Source: Spirogloea muscicola (lineage: Eukaryota > Streptophyta > Zygnematophyceae > Spirogloeales > Spirogloeaceae). Taken from it: a stretch of 64,000 nucleotides of DNA. Below are positions 22,901 through 35,408 of this stretch, in pieces (within the stretch, counting starts at the first letter, position 1; each line of letters opens with the position of its first letter). Where the stretch lies: contig WELB01000143.1 in the NCBI GenBank assembly GCA_009602725.1, forward strand, positions 196,181 to 260,180, in the 5' to 3' direction. The translations under genes and the position numbers were made by a program. A model generated the notes under the pieces. It was not told the origin of the DNA. It saw nothing but the letters and a program-made list of their open reading frames with translations, and ran no database searches.

Positions 22901-25900
22901 CAATTTTTCCTGCGCCTGCGAAACATGAGCCCTGGATTGATACTGCCTTGTCCCCTCTGAACAGCCAATTGGCACCAGGGGGAGTGTGGCATTTGCTAAT
23001 CTCCTGCACATGGGGCACAGGTACTCCCCCTGGCATACAGAAATTCCAGAAATGTCAGAAACTTCAGAAGCTTCAGAAGCTTCAGATCACGCTGGTGTTA
23101 GATATCATTGAGATTGTGCTCAAGGACTTGACCACTTTGGTGGAGAGCCCCAAGCTGGAGCACCAATGGCATCTAACGACTTAAAAGCTGCTGCCCTCAA
23201 CCTGGACCTAAACTCATTCAAAACCCAGCATGTTGAGCATCTGCGCTGAAGCAGTGCAATTTTGGCACAGTTTGATGCACGCAAATTGAGCATTATGGGC
23301 GCAATTCCATGCTTCGTCCCCTTACATGCCAATGGAAATGCTTTTAATTATCTAGCTTAGAAGGCTGGCACAATTTCACGTGTTAAGGACAAGATACCTC
23401 TACAGGATTGACAACACTGGCTCCCTCATAGTATTCGCGGCTCAGATACCTGCTTCATGAGAAAGGAGAGCATGAGAGCTACCTAGTCCAATCTGCTTGA
23501 TACCTTCAATGCCTGATCAAGGTCTTATCCGTCTTCTGCTTATGAGCGGACACGCAAACCTGACCACGCCAATGTGCTGACTAACATGCAGACCAGACCA
23601 GACCATCAGGTTGGCATTGCATCCTTAGCAGGGCTATACAAGTCAATACAATCAGCTTCAGAAGTCGGACTAAGGTTGTCCTCGTCTGTGACTCGTGCCT
23701 AGCCGCAGAGATATCCTGACCTTTGCAAGAGGGAGGAGAAGTAGCGGTCGAGGCAGCTTTGGTGGAGAGCGTGCCCGCATGTCGCCACGTGCAGCTTGGC
23801 GCTGACGTCTAAGCCATGGTGGGCGCCAACCCTCCGCCTGCCCCTCCGCCGGCGGCTCCCCGCCTCCAGCTCAATCCCCCCATCCAGATCCATATCTGCA
23901 ACGCCAGCAGCCGCCCCTCTGCCCGGCAAGTGATCCATGATATCAACCAAGCCCCCCGAGAAGCTGACCCCGCCCCGCCTCTCCGCCGCCGCCGCCGACC
24001 TGGCCCGCTCCTCCCTAAGATTGTGGCTCGCTGCGACATACTCCGCTAGAACGTCCCTCATTGGTACCACCACGGCAGCAGGCCCACTTTGACTGTCTGA
24101 GTTGCTTGGCGCTGCCGCTGACCGCTCCTCGTCCGCACGCTCATCGTTGTCTGCAAGTGTGCTTTCCATGCTTTCTTGCATGAGTTGGACCGCCTGTGTC
24201 GGAAGCTGAGGGCCTTGATCCTCCGTGCCAGGACGACTTTGCTGGACCAGCAGATTGAGCTCCTCCGCGCTCATCAAATCCGTCTCATCTCGCGCCTCTT
24301 GTGTCGCCTGGACAAGGGAGATCGAGTCTTGGGCCTCCAAGCCCGGCAGGGCGTGCGATGCAGGGGCAAGTGGAGGCAAGTCCCAGGACGAGGAGCGGAG
24401 CACGGACGCTGCCACAAGCTTGGACCGCTGTGCCAAAGCAACGTAGCAGAGGGGGCTCTCCGCAGCCCAGAAGCTGCTCTCACGGCACAGAGCGCACACG
24501 AGCGACGCCGAGTGCGTATCCCGCACCTGCCCTCCTTCGCTCCTCTCCTCAGCCTCCTCTGCATCTTGGCCATCACCCATAGAGACTAAAACCTCGCCTG
24601 CGCCAACGGCTGGGGGCCGTGCCTGCAGCGGGCCTGCTGACATGTCGCTGCCGTCGTCATTCTCGCTGCCCTCCTCCCGTTTGCTATGCTCATTGCCGCC
24701 CCTTGAGCCCTGAGCTATGGATGCCGCAAAGCGGTCCTGCGCACTACGCATGCGGGCCATTGCCTCTGCCTGCCGCATTTTCGCCAGCATCTTGCGACGG
24801 TCGCCCTCAACTGACCCTGCCGGAGGGGAGCTGGCAGCCATTCCTGTCACTGTCGGGCTGTCCGTGCAGACTCCCACAATGTCGGGCGCCAGCTCCTCAG
24901 CTTCTCGCCGGCATGCCTTGCTCAGAACCGTGAGTTCCTTGAGCAAGCGCGCCGCCAGCTGCGCCAGCTCGCCCCTCTCACCTTCCTCCAGCCGGCCACC
25001 ACCATCATTGGCGATGCGGCTAAGCTGCCCATTGGCAAAGCTGCGATCTGCCCACTTGCGCTGCAGGTCGGCGAGCAGCGAGAGAAGGCTGCAGGAGCCA
25101 TGACGGCCCCTTACCTCCTGCACGGTGACATACTCTGCTGCCCGACTCACAAGTGGCACCTCCTGCGCGCGTATCAGTTGCTTTCCCACAGCAGCTTTGC
25201 AGGCACTCAGGCCTAGTGCGAGCAGGTGGAGGGCGGCGAGCACGACGTGGTCAGGTGCCCGAGAGGTGCTGACACCCTGGGCGTCCACCGCCTGCGCGTG
25301 GAACAGAACGGAGACGACCATCTTGTACACTCCTGACGTTGTTGCGATCTGCCAGAGGCTGCTAAGTGGAGGAGTGGGGTCTTGCCACGTGGGTAGCTGG
25401 CTCGTCGATGCGGGTATGCCAAGCACCTCCTGAAAGCGGTCCTGGGTGCGCTGCAGCTCCCGGGGAGACCAGCGGACGTGGTAAAGATCCAGCTCGCGCC
25501 AGCACTCCTTCTTCAGAGTGTATTTGCCCTGGATGTCGGCCAACATATTGCAAGCGAGGTCACTACAACAGAAGCATCAAGGTCCTCTTGAAAGGGTGCA
25601 CCCTTTGAAGAGCATACAGGCTCTGTAGCCTAGTCATCAATGAAGTGTCTGATTCAAGTCGTACTTTCTGTACAGAGAACTTCAGAAATATGTCGCTGCT
25701 ATCTCTTGTAAAGAAGGAAACAACCATGAATACAGACGCCTTGAGTAATCAACCTATACTGACCAAGCCACGTGCGTCACCCTCAAGAATGAAAACGGGG
25801 CAATCTAAAACGTCTGCAACAAGAGCCCAATCAGATTGCCCAAGCAAAACCATTGTGGGATTGTAAGGAATGCAAAGGGCCCTACCTGTTCCAAACCACG

Positions 25901-28900
25901 GGGCATGCTGTAATCAGCCACCTGCTCCAGACAGGGCGTAACAAGAGGCGAGTCTGCCAGCTGCTGTGGGAGGCTCTCCAAAAGAGTGCTGTGTGTTGCG
26001 TCACCTGCTGCCAGGCGCTGCACTAGCTCGCGTCGGACGGTCTGCTCCGTGGACAGGCCGCACAGGCTGCGCTCAGAGACCAGGCGGACGAGGAAGCAGA
26101 GGAGGTCGTGGGCGACATCTGGCTCGTATTCATTTGCGGGCGTGGCGGACAGAGTGAAGTATTCAGCCAAGCCAAAGCGTTCGCAGACGCGGCCGACCAA
26201 GGCTTCTGGAAAGGAAAGCACTGCGCAGCACTGCAACAGGAACATGTCCAGCTCCAAAGTGTTCTCACACCTGCAATAATTGGGTGTATACTCAGCATCA
26301 AACATGGTCAGTCAGCTTGGCAGCCTCTGACCCGTGGAGCACAATCCAAAGCATCTCATAATTTGAGACCCTTGTCACGGTCACAGATGCCTATCGTCTG
26401 AGCCGAATGCCAAGTGCCCACCCACCAACTGCACCCACTAAATCCTGAATCCTGAAACCCTGACATAACCCCAAAAGCATCTCGTGTGACAGGGCAGTAA
26501 TCTGAACTTCAAGGTTCAGAGGTGTTGCAGGCTCTCTTACCAGAACACGGAGTGATATCGGTCAGCGAGCGCCACCATAGGGTGCCCATTCCGCCGCCAC
26601 ATGCCAGCTTGGACTTGCGAGCACGCCACTTGCAGTCGCAGCGGGTGCTCCATGAGGGCCATCACAAAGCCAGGTGACCGAAATTTGGCTGGAAGAATGT
26701 CCAGCAGAAAGCTCTCGCCCGGCACAGCGACCTTGTCGCCTGCAGCTACAGCTGGGCCCAGTGCGCTGTGGAGCAGAAGCGCCAGCATGCGGTGCAGCGG
26801 AATGTGGAAAGACACCTCCAGCTGCGATGGATCAGGAGCAATTGGTGGATCCTGGATGCTGAATGCGGCAGCAGCGTCCGGTTGGACCAAGGGCGTGTCG
26901 CTGCCCATCCACCACATGTCGTCCTGGATATCGGCTACACCTATTGTCGACGCCCCATTGACATCCACCACCTCACCACTCTCCTCCCCCTCGTTACCAT
27001 GCAACCTGTTGGACTCCGACAAAGTCTCACGCATCCTGGCTTGCTGCGCAGCAGAGGCATTGTGATGGGCAGGCGCCCTGGCTCCTTGCTCTGCCTCTGC
27101 TTCAGGGGCTGTTGCATCCTCCATCTGCACATCCTCCGCCACCTCCGCTGCCGCCGCCCCTGCCGCAGCCGCCGCAGCCACCGCCGCCGCGGGTCTCCGT
27201 CCATTTTCCTCCTGGGGCGGCCTCTCCATGGGCACGCCACGGATCGTCACCCTCCCCAGGCGCAATTCTCGGGCAGCCCTCCCTGACAGCAGCCGCCGGG
27301 TGGCGACAGGGGCAGCCGCCTGGCCCTGGGGCTGCCTAGTGGCCCGGGCAGCATCCACAGCCAGCCAGAGGGCCACAATCTGCAGGCACTTGGACAAGAG
27401 GTACAGCAGGGGCCCGGCCACCGCCACGCCTGCGACTCGATGGAGGCGCCAGCCATGGACCTTGTCAGCCGCCTGCAGTGCAAATGCGCTTGCCGTTGCC
27501 TGCGAGTGGCCAGCATCGCAACCTCCTCCCTCCAGCAGCGATGCCTGATCCGCGGCGCCCTGTACCAGGAGTGTGTGAACGCCAGCGAGCCGCTTCTCCA
27601 GCGTGTACGAGTGTGACCAGTCATCGCTCTCGACCTCCACATGCACGTGCACTTGGCGGACCTGGACTGCCATGCCCTGCAAGAATGCCAGGAGCTGCAG
27701 GAAGGTCTGCAGCAGCGCCGGCTGCTCCCTTGCTGTCCACCGCGCCACCTCCGGGTGGCTCAGCACGTAACGAAGGTCCTCGGTGATGCGCCAATAGTGC
27801 TTCTTCCGCACCTCCCTCGTCCTGACCTGGATCCAGTGTCACAGGGTTGATTGATCAAGGGCTCATTAATCAGAACACTACACAAATGGTTCACACAGCG
27901 AGAGCGCATCATGCCAACATGCTTTTTGCAGCCGTCACAGATGCGAGTGTGCATCGCGAATCTGCATTGACTTTCAGAGGGCTTAAATGAGAGCGCAGTA
28001 TGACGTCAAACTCAAGATACTGCAAGTAGCAAGAGCTTAGAGCTGTACATCAAAGCGACCATCTTTGCCAGCGGCTAAGCGGAGGACGCGCTTGAGCATG
28101 CCCAGAAGCATGCTAAGGAGGCCGGCCGTCTCAACAAGATGCGCCGTGAGCGCTGGCACAGAGAAGATCTGCACCGAGAAGCTGTCAAGCACCGAGTGCT
28201 CAAAAAGCAGCACCTGGTACTCGGCCGGGTTAGACAGGAGGCTGTCATCCTCGTCATTGGCAAACTCCCCAAGGAAGGAGTTGTAATTGCTGATGAAGAC
28301 GAGAGCAAATGCTAGCTTGAATGCCGGATCACCAAGGAGCTTATACAGCAGCGCATGTGCGGAGGTCACCGCATCCTTGGAGGCGGCGCGCTCGGCGAGC
28401 ATGAGCTCGGCGAGCAAACCGAGGCCCGGCGCAGCCACACACTCCGCCACGAAGCGCGTGGCCGACTCGCCGCAGTGGCACAGGCCCAGCAGCATGTTGA
28501 CCAGCGCTTGCGTAAGGCACCCTGCCTCCTGCTCCTCGCGGCCCTGTCGATCCCAGTGCCGTGCGCGCCGCATATCCGCCGCCTCGCGGGCGCCACTAAG
28601 GCAATCGCACCACCTACGCATCGTGGCGCCGAGCACCGGCCTCGCACGGCCGACAAACGCTTCCGGCAGTGACACCGGTGCCGCCCCATCAGACGGCCGG
28701 CGGTGGCGTGCACAGAAGCCACCCTCTTTCCACGCGCTCACGTCCCCGCAGTCGCAGCACCCGCCGCCCGTACGGATCATGGAATAGTCGTGCGCGCCGT
28801 GATCGCCCTCCAGGAAGCACTGCATGCACACTGCGCACGTCGGGTCGTTCTCGCATGTCCGGCACCGGTATGCAACGTCGTCCAGGCCCCAGATGGCTCC

Positions 28901-29200
28901 GCAGACGCCCCCTGAGGCACCGGCCACGCGCTTGAGGTGCTCCTTGGCAGCCTGCGGCTCCTGGCCGTAGAGCAGCCAGGCCAGCCAGTCCACCGCCTCC
29001 TGGAAGCGCGCCAGGACCGTGGCGGAGCTGCCCTCCACATCCTCCAAGCTCGGCAGGAGGGCCCACACGATGACGTCGAGCTTGCCAGGATGGCTGGCTG
29101 CGAATTCGACCACGCTCTCAGGGCCCCATCCCAGAGTGTCCTGGTGTAGCCAGCTAGCCAGCCGCTGAATACAGCGCGTCGACAGTGTAGCAGTCGTCAA
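19986..29200 (-). CDS. PRT6: UBR1/PRT6-type E3 ubiquitin ligase (N-recognin)
   Basis: It recognises destabilising N-termini and ubiquitinates them in the N-degron pathway. In plants PRT6 governs oxygen and NO sensing. Twelve exons fit in phase, giving about 2,176 residues: 29200-28049, 27826-26541, 26270-25886, 25528-23721, 23449-23398, 23029-22384, 22194-21983, 21803-21235, 21045-20929, 20659-20584, 20309-20232 and 20135-19986. The UBR box (about 28,903-28,700) shows CRTCENDPTCAVCMQCF, GDHGAHDYS, GGGCCDCGD and FCARH. Downstream, VSFHIPLHRMLALLL and MEHPLRLQVACSQVQAGMWR are family blocks. CGHALHQSCLDRYFSSLLQR joined to EYLCPMCRRLAN is the RING. The UBL-like C-terminus has CLTCKTVPEHPALCLVCGRL, GECQQHAQSCGGGTCVFLL, VWPSPYLDVHGEE and RRGKPLYLNLERYEALT. 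No ATG fits at 29200 (codon TTG), so a 5' exon is still missing. Confidence 0.93.
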
Positions 29201-29689
29201 TTGGGGCTCCTCGGCGCCGCATCAGGGCAGCACCAATGGCAGGCAGTGCCAGGCAGCTGTGGCGGAGCGAGGCGGCCATGGCGTTCATGATGGGGCGCTT
29301 ACCGCTTGGATGGGGCTGATGTGCCGCAGGCGCTCCGCCGACCGCATCTCAGTGCTCCCTCGCGGCCGCCGCAGCGAGGCGCCGCGGTCGGCTCAGAGCA
29401 TCGACGAACAACGGCTTCTATGCCGTCTCAGTGTGAGCCTCCACGCCTCTAAGGACTTGCTGGCTGCCACGGGCCGGAGCTGGCGTCTGGAGGCGGGAGC
29501 GGCAGGCGCGGCAGCAGCGACTGCGATGGCGGCGACGGGGCTCCGAGGCCCCGGCGGCCGCGCGACGCCGGCGCTCCCCCGCACGATGGCTGACGCAGCC
29601 TTGTGCGCAAGCGCACCGCCAGGAATGTGAGAAAAGCCTGTAGAAGATTGGACGGAGAGCCTTGGGAGGCAATCCTGCGACGCCGCCCC

Positions 29690-29726
<37 letters not shown>

Positions 29727-30260
29727 ACTTCGCGCAGCGGGCCGGACGACCGGCGATCGGCTGCAAGGCCAGGTCAGGCAGCTCTGTGCCTTGAGCCGGA
29801 TGCCGCATAGCGCAGCGTCTGCAGCCGCTCGGCCATTGGTGGCCTCGCTTGGCATCCTGTGGTGCTCTTTGTCCCATCAGCCGCGTTGCCTACGGTCAGC
29901 CTCCCCGCGGCCGCCACCGCGCCTTCGTCCCGGCGCAGCGCTCCGCCACCGTCCCGCTGGCTCGCTGTCGGCGCCGCCTTCCTGGATCACAACTGGAAAG
30001 TGTCAATTCAGATCGATCATCGTTCGTGGTGCGGCTTGCCACTTCCTTCACTTATCCATGGCGGTCATGCCTGCTGCAACCACCACGCTTAACAAGCGGA
30101 GATCTTGATTGCCGGCGACAGTATCGTCAATCTGCAGCCGTGCAATCTGTACTATACGTTTTGACAGGTGCCATAAGCGGTTGATCAGGGAGAGCTCCGC
30201 TGGTCTCGTACATTTCAAGTGACAGCACCTCATCAACCAGGCTAGGAAGCGAATTCAGCA
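29201..30260. other. PRT6 upstream region with (GCC)n tract
   Basis: Very GC-rich with long GC-driven ORFs on both strands. Bases 29,686-29,726 are a GCC/GGC triplet run. The minus-strand stretch at about 29,287-29,200 (MNAMAASLRHSCLALPAIGA) is open but out of frame with the PRT6 exon. The missing PRT6 start is expected here. Confidence 0.4.
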
Positions 30261-32672
30261 ATGCGAGTCAGACGCAGAAGTACTTCTTCACTAGACATGA
30301 GTGGAGCTTGCACGAGCGACAGTGACTAGGTAGGCCAACTGCAGGTTGCTTCTGTGCTTGATTTAACAAGCCGCTCAGCTGTACTATGTGTGGCACGCAA
30401 AGCGAAGGTAAAAGTGGCCCCTCCGCAATCGTTGATCCTGGAAATCTTGGACATTTGAGCAAGTTAAGCCTCAGCCATTGTTTGTTTTGCTCCTGCTTAG
30501 ACAGTGTTTCTGAACTGTGGCGTGTCTGTAGCCAGCGTTCACTGCCATCGCTTTGTTCACGACATTGCATCTACCTTGTCCTATGACAATGCATCTGCCC
30601 TATCGTTATCGCGCCTTGCCTAGCTAGTCAAAAGTTGCGCATGCAGAAGAGCAAGTGCTGCTGCTTGCAAGCGCCAGCGTTTGACTTGCGATTGGTGATT
30701 CCTTGTCAGGGCTGGGTGTGTCTGTCAAATATTTGAAGACTGCCTTTGCTGCATCGTCACTGACTCTCACTGATAGGGCCACTGCAAGAATGACGTTTTA
30801 ATGCCCTGCCTTGAGTCTATTGCAGCAGAAATATCGCTGTGTTCCCTAGGCGGATATATCTGATAAGTGTTTGAGGAAGCGTGGCATGTATTGACGGGCC
30901 TTACTGCTTACTAACATTCGGCTCCTCTTGACCTTGTCCATTCCTTTTGGGCTGGCTTCTCCCAGCCACCAGTCAATTCGGCCGCGCTTTTACTTACTAA
31001 CATACTGAGAGAGTAAGAAAGGCTGCGAGGATTCCCATTTTTATGTGAACCCGCTTCTTCACCTGCTGCTTCACCTGCACTACAGAACTGTGGACTACGA
31101 CAGCCACAAAATTGCATGCAGTACCTGGATTGTGCAGGCAACAAGCATTGGCACGCCGGATGTTTCCGAGCAAAGTGCAGTTGCTCTTCAGTGGCGCTCC
31201 TAGGTGAATGCAGAGCACCGCCACTCCAATTTTGCATTCTGGTGGCGGCTACTGGTAGAATATGCCACGGAGTCTAGATGCCACTGATGAGGGTGTAGTA
31301 TCCAGTCGACTTCCAGTCGAACTCAAGCAGATGTGCAGAGATAGGGGGATAAATACCAGAAGTTCTTAGCAACAATTTCCAGGATCAATCAATCTGAAGA
31401 CGATCACTGAGAAGAGTGTTGTCCATTCTGGACAAATCTTAAAGGTAGTTCCTGCTTTCTCTAACAATGATATTGATATACCATCTTGTTTGCAAGCAGC
31501 TCTGACTTCCAACATGTACTGCAAAAGGAGCAAGCAATTGCCGATGGGATAATCTAGTTACATAAATATAAAACTTGGAGATTAGAAAGGTTACCTGCAG
31601 GAAGAAAGGCAATAAGTGGGTCTTCAAGATAAAGCGAAATACTGATGGTGTTATTGACAGTTACAAGCCAGGTTGGTTGTAAAAGGTTGTGCTCAAATAG
31701 AAGGTATTGATGTCCTTGAAAACCCTTGGCTCCAACACTTTACCTTACATATGTGAGAATAGTCTTATCACTGGGAGCATGTTTGAAACTTCGAAATACC
31801 AAAGGGATGTACGTACTACAATGGAGATCTACAAGAGAAATTCTACATGCAACACATTGAAGCCCATCTGTGCAGGGACAGGAGCAAGCGTCGAGGGCAT
31901 GGTATCAACACATTGATCAGCTAGATTGAAGAATGGCTTTTCTAGATGCCATTCTGAGTATACATTCTATGTATAGGGGTCAGGTATAGAACAACTCGTC
32001 CTTGCCTTATATGTGAATTATATGTTGATACATCTACGGACACTGAAGGAATCGAAAAAGTCAGACAAGTCCTAGCTTCAGAAATCTGAAATATTAGATG
32101 TAGGCGAACTCAAACAGAAACAAACAAAGTCAAACAAGTCAAACAACAACGGACTAGTACATGAGATATATGTAAAGCTCTGCATGCTGCGCCAGTGTCA
32201 CGAGTAACGTGGCAAGGCCGCCTGCTATGAGCTGCTAATAAACACTACAGAAGACCCAACGACCTCCGCAGAAAGTACTAGCTAGCAGGTGTAGGGTGGC
32301 TGAGTCGCAACTCGAGCCAACCTCTACTCGCTGGCTATGGAGCTTCCACAAGTGGTAATATGTATCTCTACAAACCCGACCAGGCTGCTGAAAGAGCTGC
32401 CGCTTATCAGGCAGCCCCAACTCATAGCTGCTGGCGGAGTGGTGCAAGGGAGACTATAAGTATTGCATACATAAGGTGCTCGTGTGTCAGCCTTCGAGAA
32501 GCCTGTGAGCAAGATGAGCTAAACCAGGCGTTCCGCAGAACTGGAGTTAGAGAGACCAAGACTAGCCTTTGTGGCATGCCACACACGAGGCAGAACTGGC
32601 AGCAAGGCGCGGTAGAGCGAGCTGCCTTTGGTACTTTGCGTCCGGAGGTGGCTGCGATGATGGGGCCGGTCA
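30261..32672. other. Intergenic, AT-richer, no gene recognised
   Basis: Only short chance ORFs are present. A reverse-oriented hairpin module lies at 30,915-30,992. Short A-rich direct repeats (GTCAAACAA) lie at about 32,115-32,150. It probably includes the 3' UTR of the tubby-like gene. Confidence 0.5.
30915..30992 (+). repeat. Solitary hairpin module
   Basis: CGGCTCCTCTTGACCTTGTC, then CCTTTTGGGCTGGCTTCTCC, then CAGCCACCAGTCAATTCGGC. This is the 80-bp module in the LINE-sense orientation, with no LINE sequence beside it. Confidence 0.75.
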
Positions 32673-34942
32673 CTAGTAGCAGATGACCATGGTGTCGAAG
32701 CTGCTCAGGCAGATGGCAAAGGCTTGGAAGGCGGAAAGCGGGTAGCGGTAGTCCATTGTGAATGTGTCCTTGCCAATCTTGCCGGACTGCAGCAGCACGG
32801 GCGAGGGCGAGGAGGGGGCAGCAGCGGCCCCCGTGGCACTGCTGCCGCCTCCTGGAACGGCGCTGTTGGGGTTAGGTACCGAGGTGAAGTCGAAGTCGAA
32901 AGGGTAATAAAGTAGCCGTCGGAAAACCGGCGGCTGGATTGACTCTTTTATGGCACCATCCACCAGCTGGAAGTTCTTGATGGACGGCATCGTCACACGG
33001 CCCTGGAAGTTGAGCGACCAGCACTGCAAGGCGGCCAACGCACTGTGACCGTGAGATCATGGCAAACAGTGCACGAGAGAGGTTGCTGCAACAACGTGGC
33101 TCAGAAGCGAGTTCACAAGCCAACTGCAATGCAGCGCTGGGCTATGGAAGCCGGCGGCCGAGGCTGCCACAGCGGTGGCGGCCGGTGGTGGAGGCTGAAG
33201 CGGCAGCTCACTTGTAGGTGCGGGTGCCAACGTGCCGTCCTGCTCTTCAGCACCATGGGCTCGAGGCCACCGGCACCGGCACCGCCGCAGTCGCTGCCAG
33301 CGAACTCGAAGCAGTCTGCCACTGCAGCCCGGGATCGTGAACCATTTGTGCTGCTGAGCTTCGTCGAGGCGGCGGTATGGGCCCCGGTGGCGGCAATCGC
33401 GGCGGTCGCGGCGGTCGCGGCCAGGGAGCTGTCTCCGGCGGAAGCCGTGGCCGTCGCCTGCGCCGGCGCCGGCGGCGGCTTGCTGGGTACCGTGTGCAGG
33501 GTGCAGGTCATGCGGCGGGGCCCTTCGGGCGCGCGGGCGGAAAACTCTCTGAGCGCGAATTCCACGGCCATGGTCACGCCGCCGCCATCGCCGCCGCCGC
33601 CGCCGCCGCCGCTCGCGGCCTTGCCCGAGGAGAGGGAGGAGGTTGCGCCGCCGCCGGCATCGGGGTCGTTGTCGAAGACGGTGAACTGGGTGCCGAAGAA
33701 TTCGGCGCGGAGGCGGCCGAGCACGGGGCCGGCATCGCCGCCGGGGCCGGCGGCGCTGATGGCGTAGTCAGCGGAGCACGGCCGCCAGCGGGACTTGCGC
33801 GCGGCGAGCAGGAGGAGCTTGCCGCCGGGCTGCGGCCCCAGGTGTAGCGCGTACGTGCCGGCGCGGCGGTCGCGCCGGATGTAGCACTCCACGGCGCGGT
33901 CGCGCGGGCCGGGCGCGCGCAGCTGCGCCGGGGACGCGAGNNNNNNNNNNNNNNNNNNNNNNNNNNNNNNNNNNNNNNNNNNNNNNNNNNNNNNNNNNNN
34001 NNNNNNNNNNNNNNNNNNNNNNNNNNNNNNNNNNNNNNNNNNNNNNNNNNNNNNNNNNNNNNNNNNNNNNNNNNNNNNNNNNNNNNNNNNNNNNNNNNNN
34101 NNNNNNNNNNNNNNNNNNNNNNNNNNNNNNNNNNNNNNNNNNNNNNNNNNNNNNNNNNNNNNNNNNNNNNNNNNNNNNNNNNNNNNNNNNNNNNNNNNNN
34201 NNNNNNNNNNNNNNNNNNNNNNNNNNNNNNNNNNNNNNNNNNNNNNNNNNNNNNNNNNNNNNNNNNNNNNNNNNNNNNNNNNNNNNNNNNNNNNNNNNNN
34301 NNNNNNNNNNNNNNNNNNNNNNNNNNNNNNNNNNNNNNNNNNNNNNNNNNNNNNNNNNNNNNNNNNNNNNNNNNNNNNNNNNNNNNNNNNNNNNNNNNNN
34401 NNNNNNNNNNNNNNNNNNNNNNNNNNNNNNNNNNNNNNNNNNNNNNNNNNNNNNNNNNNNNNNNNNNNNNNNNNNNNNNNNNNNNNNNNNNNNNNNNNNN
34501 NNNNNNNNNNNNNNNNNNNNNNNNNNNNNNNNNNNNNNNNNNNNNNNNNNNNNNNNNNNNNNNNNNNNNNNNNNNNNNNNNNNNNNNNNNNNNNNNNNNN
34601 NNNNNNNNNNNNNNNNNNNNNNNNNNNNNNNNNNNNNNNNNNNNNNNNNNNNNNNNNNNNNNNNNNNNNNNGGCGCCGCCGCCGCCGCCGCCGGGGCGCA
34701 GCGCCGGCAAGGGGGCGGCGCGAGGAGCCAGGTCGCTCAGCGGCCGCGGCAAGGCGCTCGTCTTCGTCGTCTGGCTCGTCGTCGTCGGCACCGTCCTCCA
34801 GGTGAGCGGAGCTGCTGGAGCTCGGCCCTCGGGGTTTGGGGTTTAGGATGTAGTGGCGAGGGCCGGCTAGCCACAGCAGAGCAAAGGGGCCGCCCATAGC
34901 CACAGGGGGCGTGCACCAGGAGCGGCGCATCAGCTCGGGCAT
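32673..34942 (-). CDS. TULP: Tubby-like protein (TLP)
   Basis: The tubby C-terminal beta-barrel binds PI(4,5)P2 at membranes. Two exons are visible: 34942-33212 (with a 731-base gap) and 33023-32673. The tubby domain begins [20 protein letters not shown], then [20 protein letters not shown], then [20 protein letters not shown]. After a poly-Gly loop comes [12 protein letters not shown] joined in phase to [20 protein letters not shown]. It ends with [20 protein letters not shown] and [11 protein letters not shown], the typical tubby end. The N-terminus ([18 protein letters not shown]) carries an acidic stretch ([13 protein letters not shown]). No F-box, common in land-plant TLPs, is visible, but the gap could hide one. 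The phase is preserved if the gap length is true. Confidence 0.9.
33941..34671. other. Assembly gap (731 N)
   Basis: A run of N inside the first tubby-like exon. The right flank is a (CCG)n tract, which suggests that sequencing failed in GC-rich triplet repeat. Confidence 0.99.
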
Positions 34943-35408
34943 CAGCTGTAATAAGGCCTTAAGCTGTGATTACAGCATCAGCTGTACTTAGTCTCTGCAT
35001 TGGCCTTGAGCTTGCCTTAGGGCCAATGGCTGCGCTCAAGGGGTTCCAATGGCGCTGCTGCTGTTGCCCAAGTGCCATCCCGCCTCCGGTCCGTATCCAA
35101 ATCTCGCGTCCAGCAGAGGAGGAATCGGTGACCTCTCTTCGTCAATTCGCAGGTCCCTACCGTCCTGCATTACCTCCACAACATGCACGCGCCGCCCACT
35201 GACGTCCACAGCCTGCCGGCCAGTGAGCTGCCCAAGTACAAGTAACCCCAATTTGCCCTTGCTGCCCATCAATTTTGTTTTTGCTGGCAGCTAGAGCTGG
35301 TGGTGGTATGGCAGTCTCGATGGTGCTCTGAAATTGGAGTGCAGCAGTCTGGAGTGCGCTCTAGCATCACAAGCTCTGGGTTACCTGGCTGTCTTGAGCA
35401 CCAGGCCC
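34943..35408 (-). other. Divergent intergenic region with a coding-like minus-strand stretch
   Basis: Between tubby-like (minus) and GUX-like (plus). The minus strand from about 35,250 to 35,045 reads LGQLTGRQAVDVSGRRVHVV, EVMQDGRDLRIDEERSPIPP and LLDARFGYGPEAGWHLG without a stop. Its composition is protein-like, but I do not recognise it. It may be an upstream exon of the tubby-like gene or a separate small gene. Confidence 0.3.

Noticed and set aside
29200-29290. MNAMAASLRHSCLALPAIGA as the PRT6 N-terminus
   Set aside because: It is open but in a different frame from the PRT6 exon and I see no splice that joins them in phase.
29259-29630. Plus-strand ORF of 123 codons upstream of PRT6
   Set aside because: GC-driven open frame with no domain or splice context.
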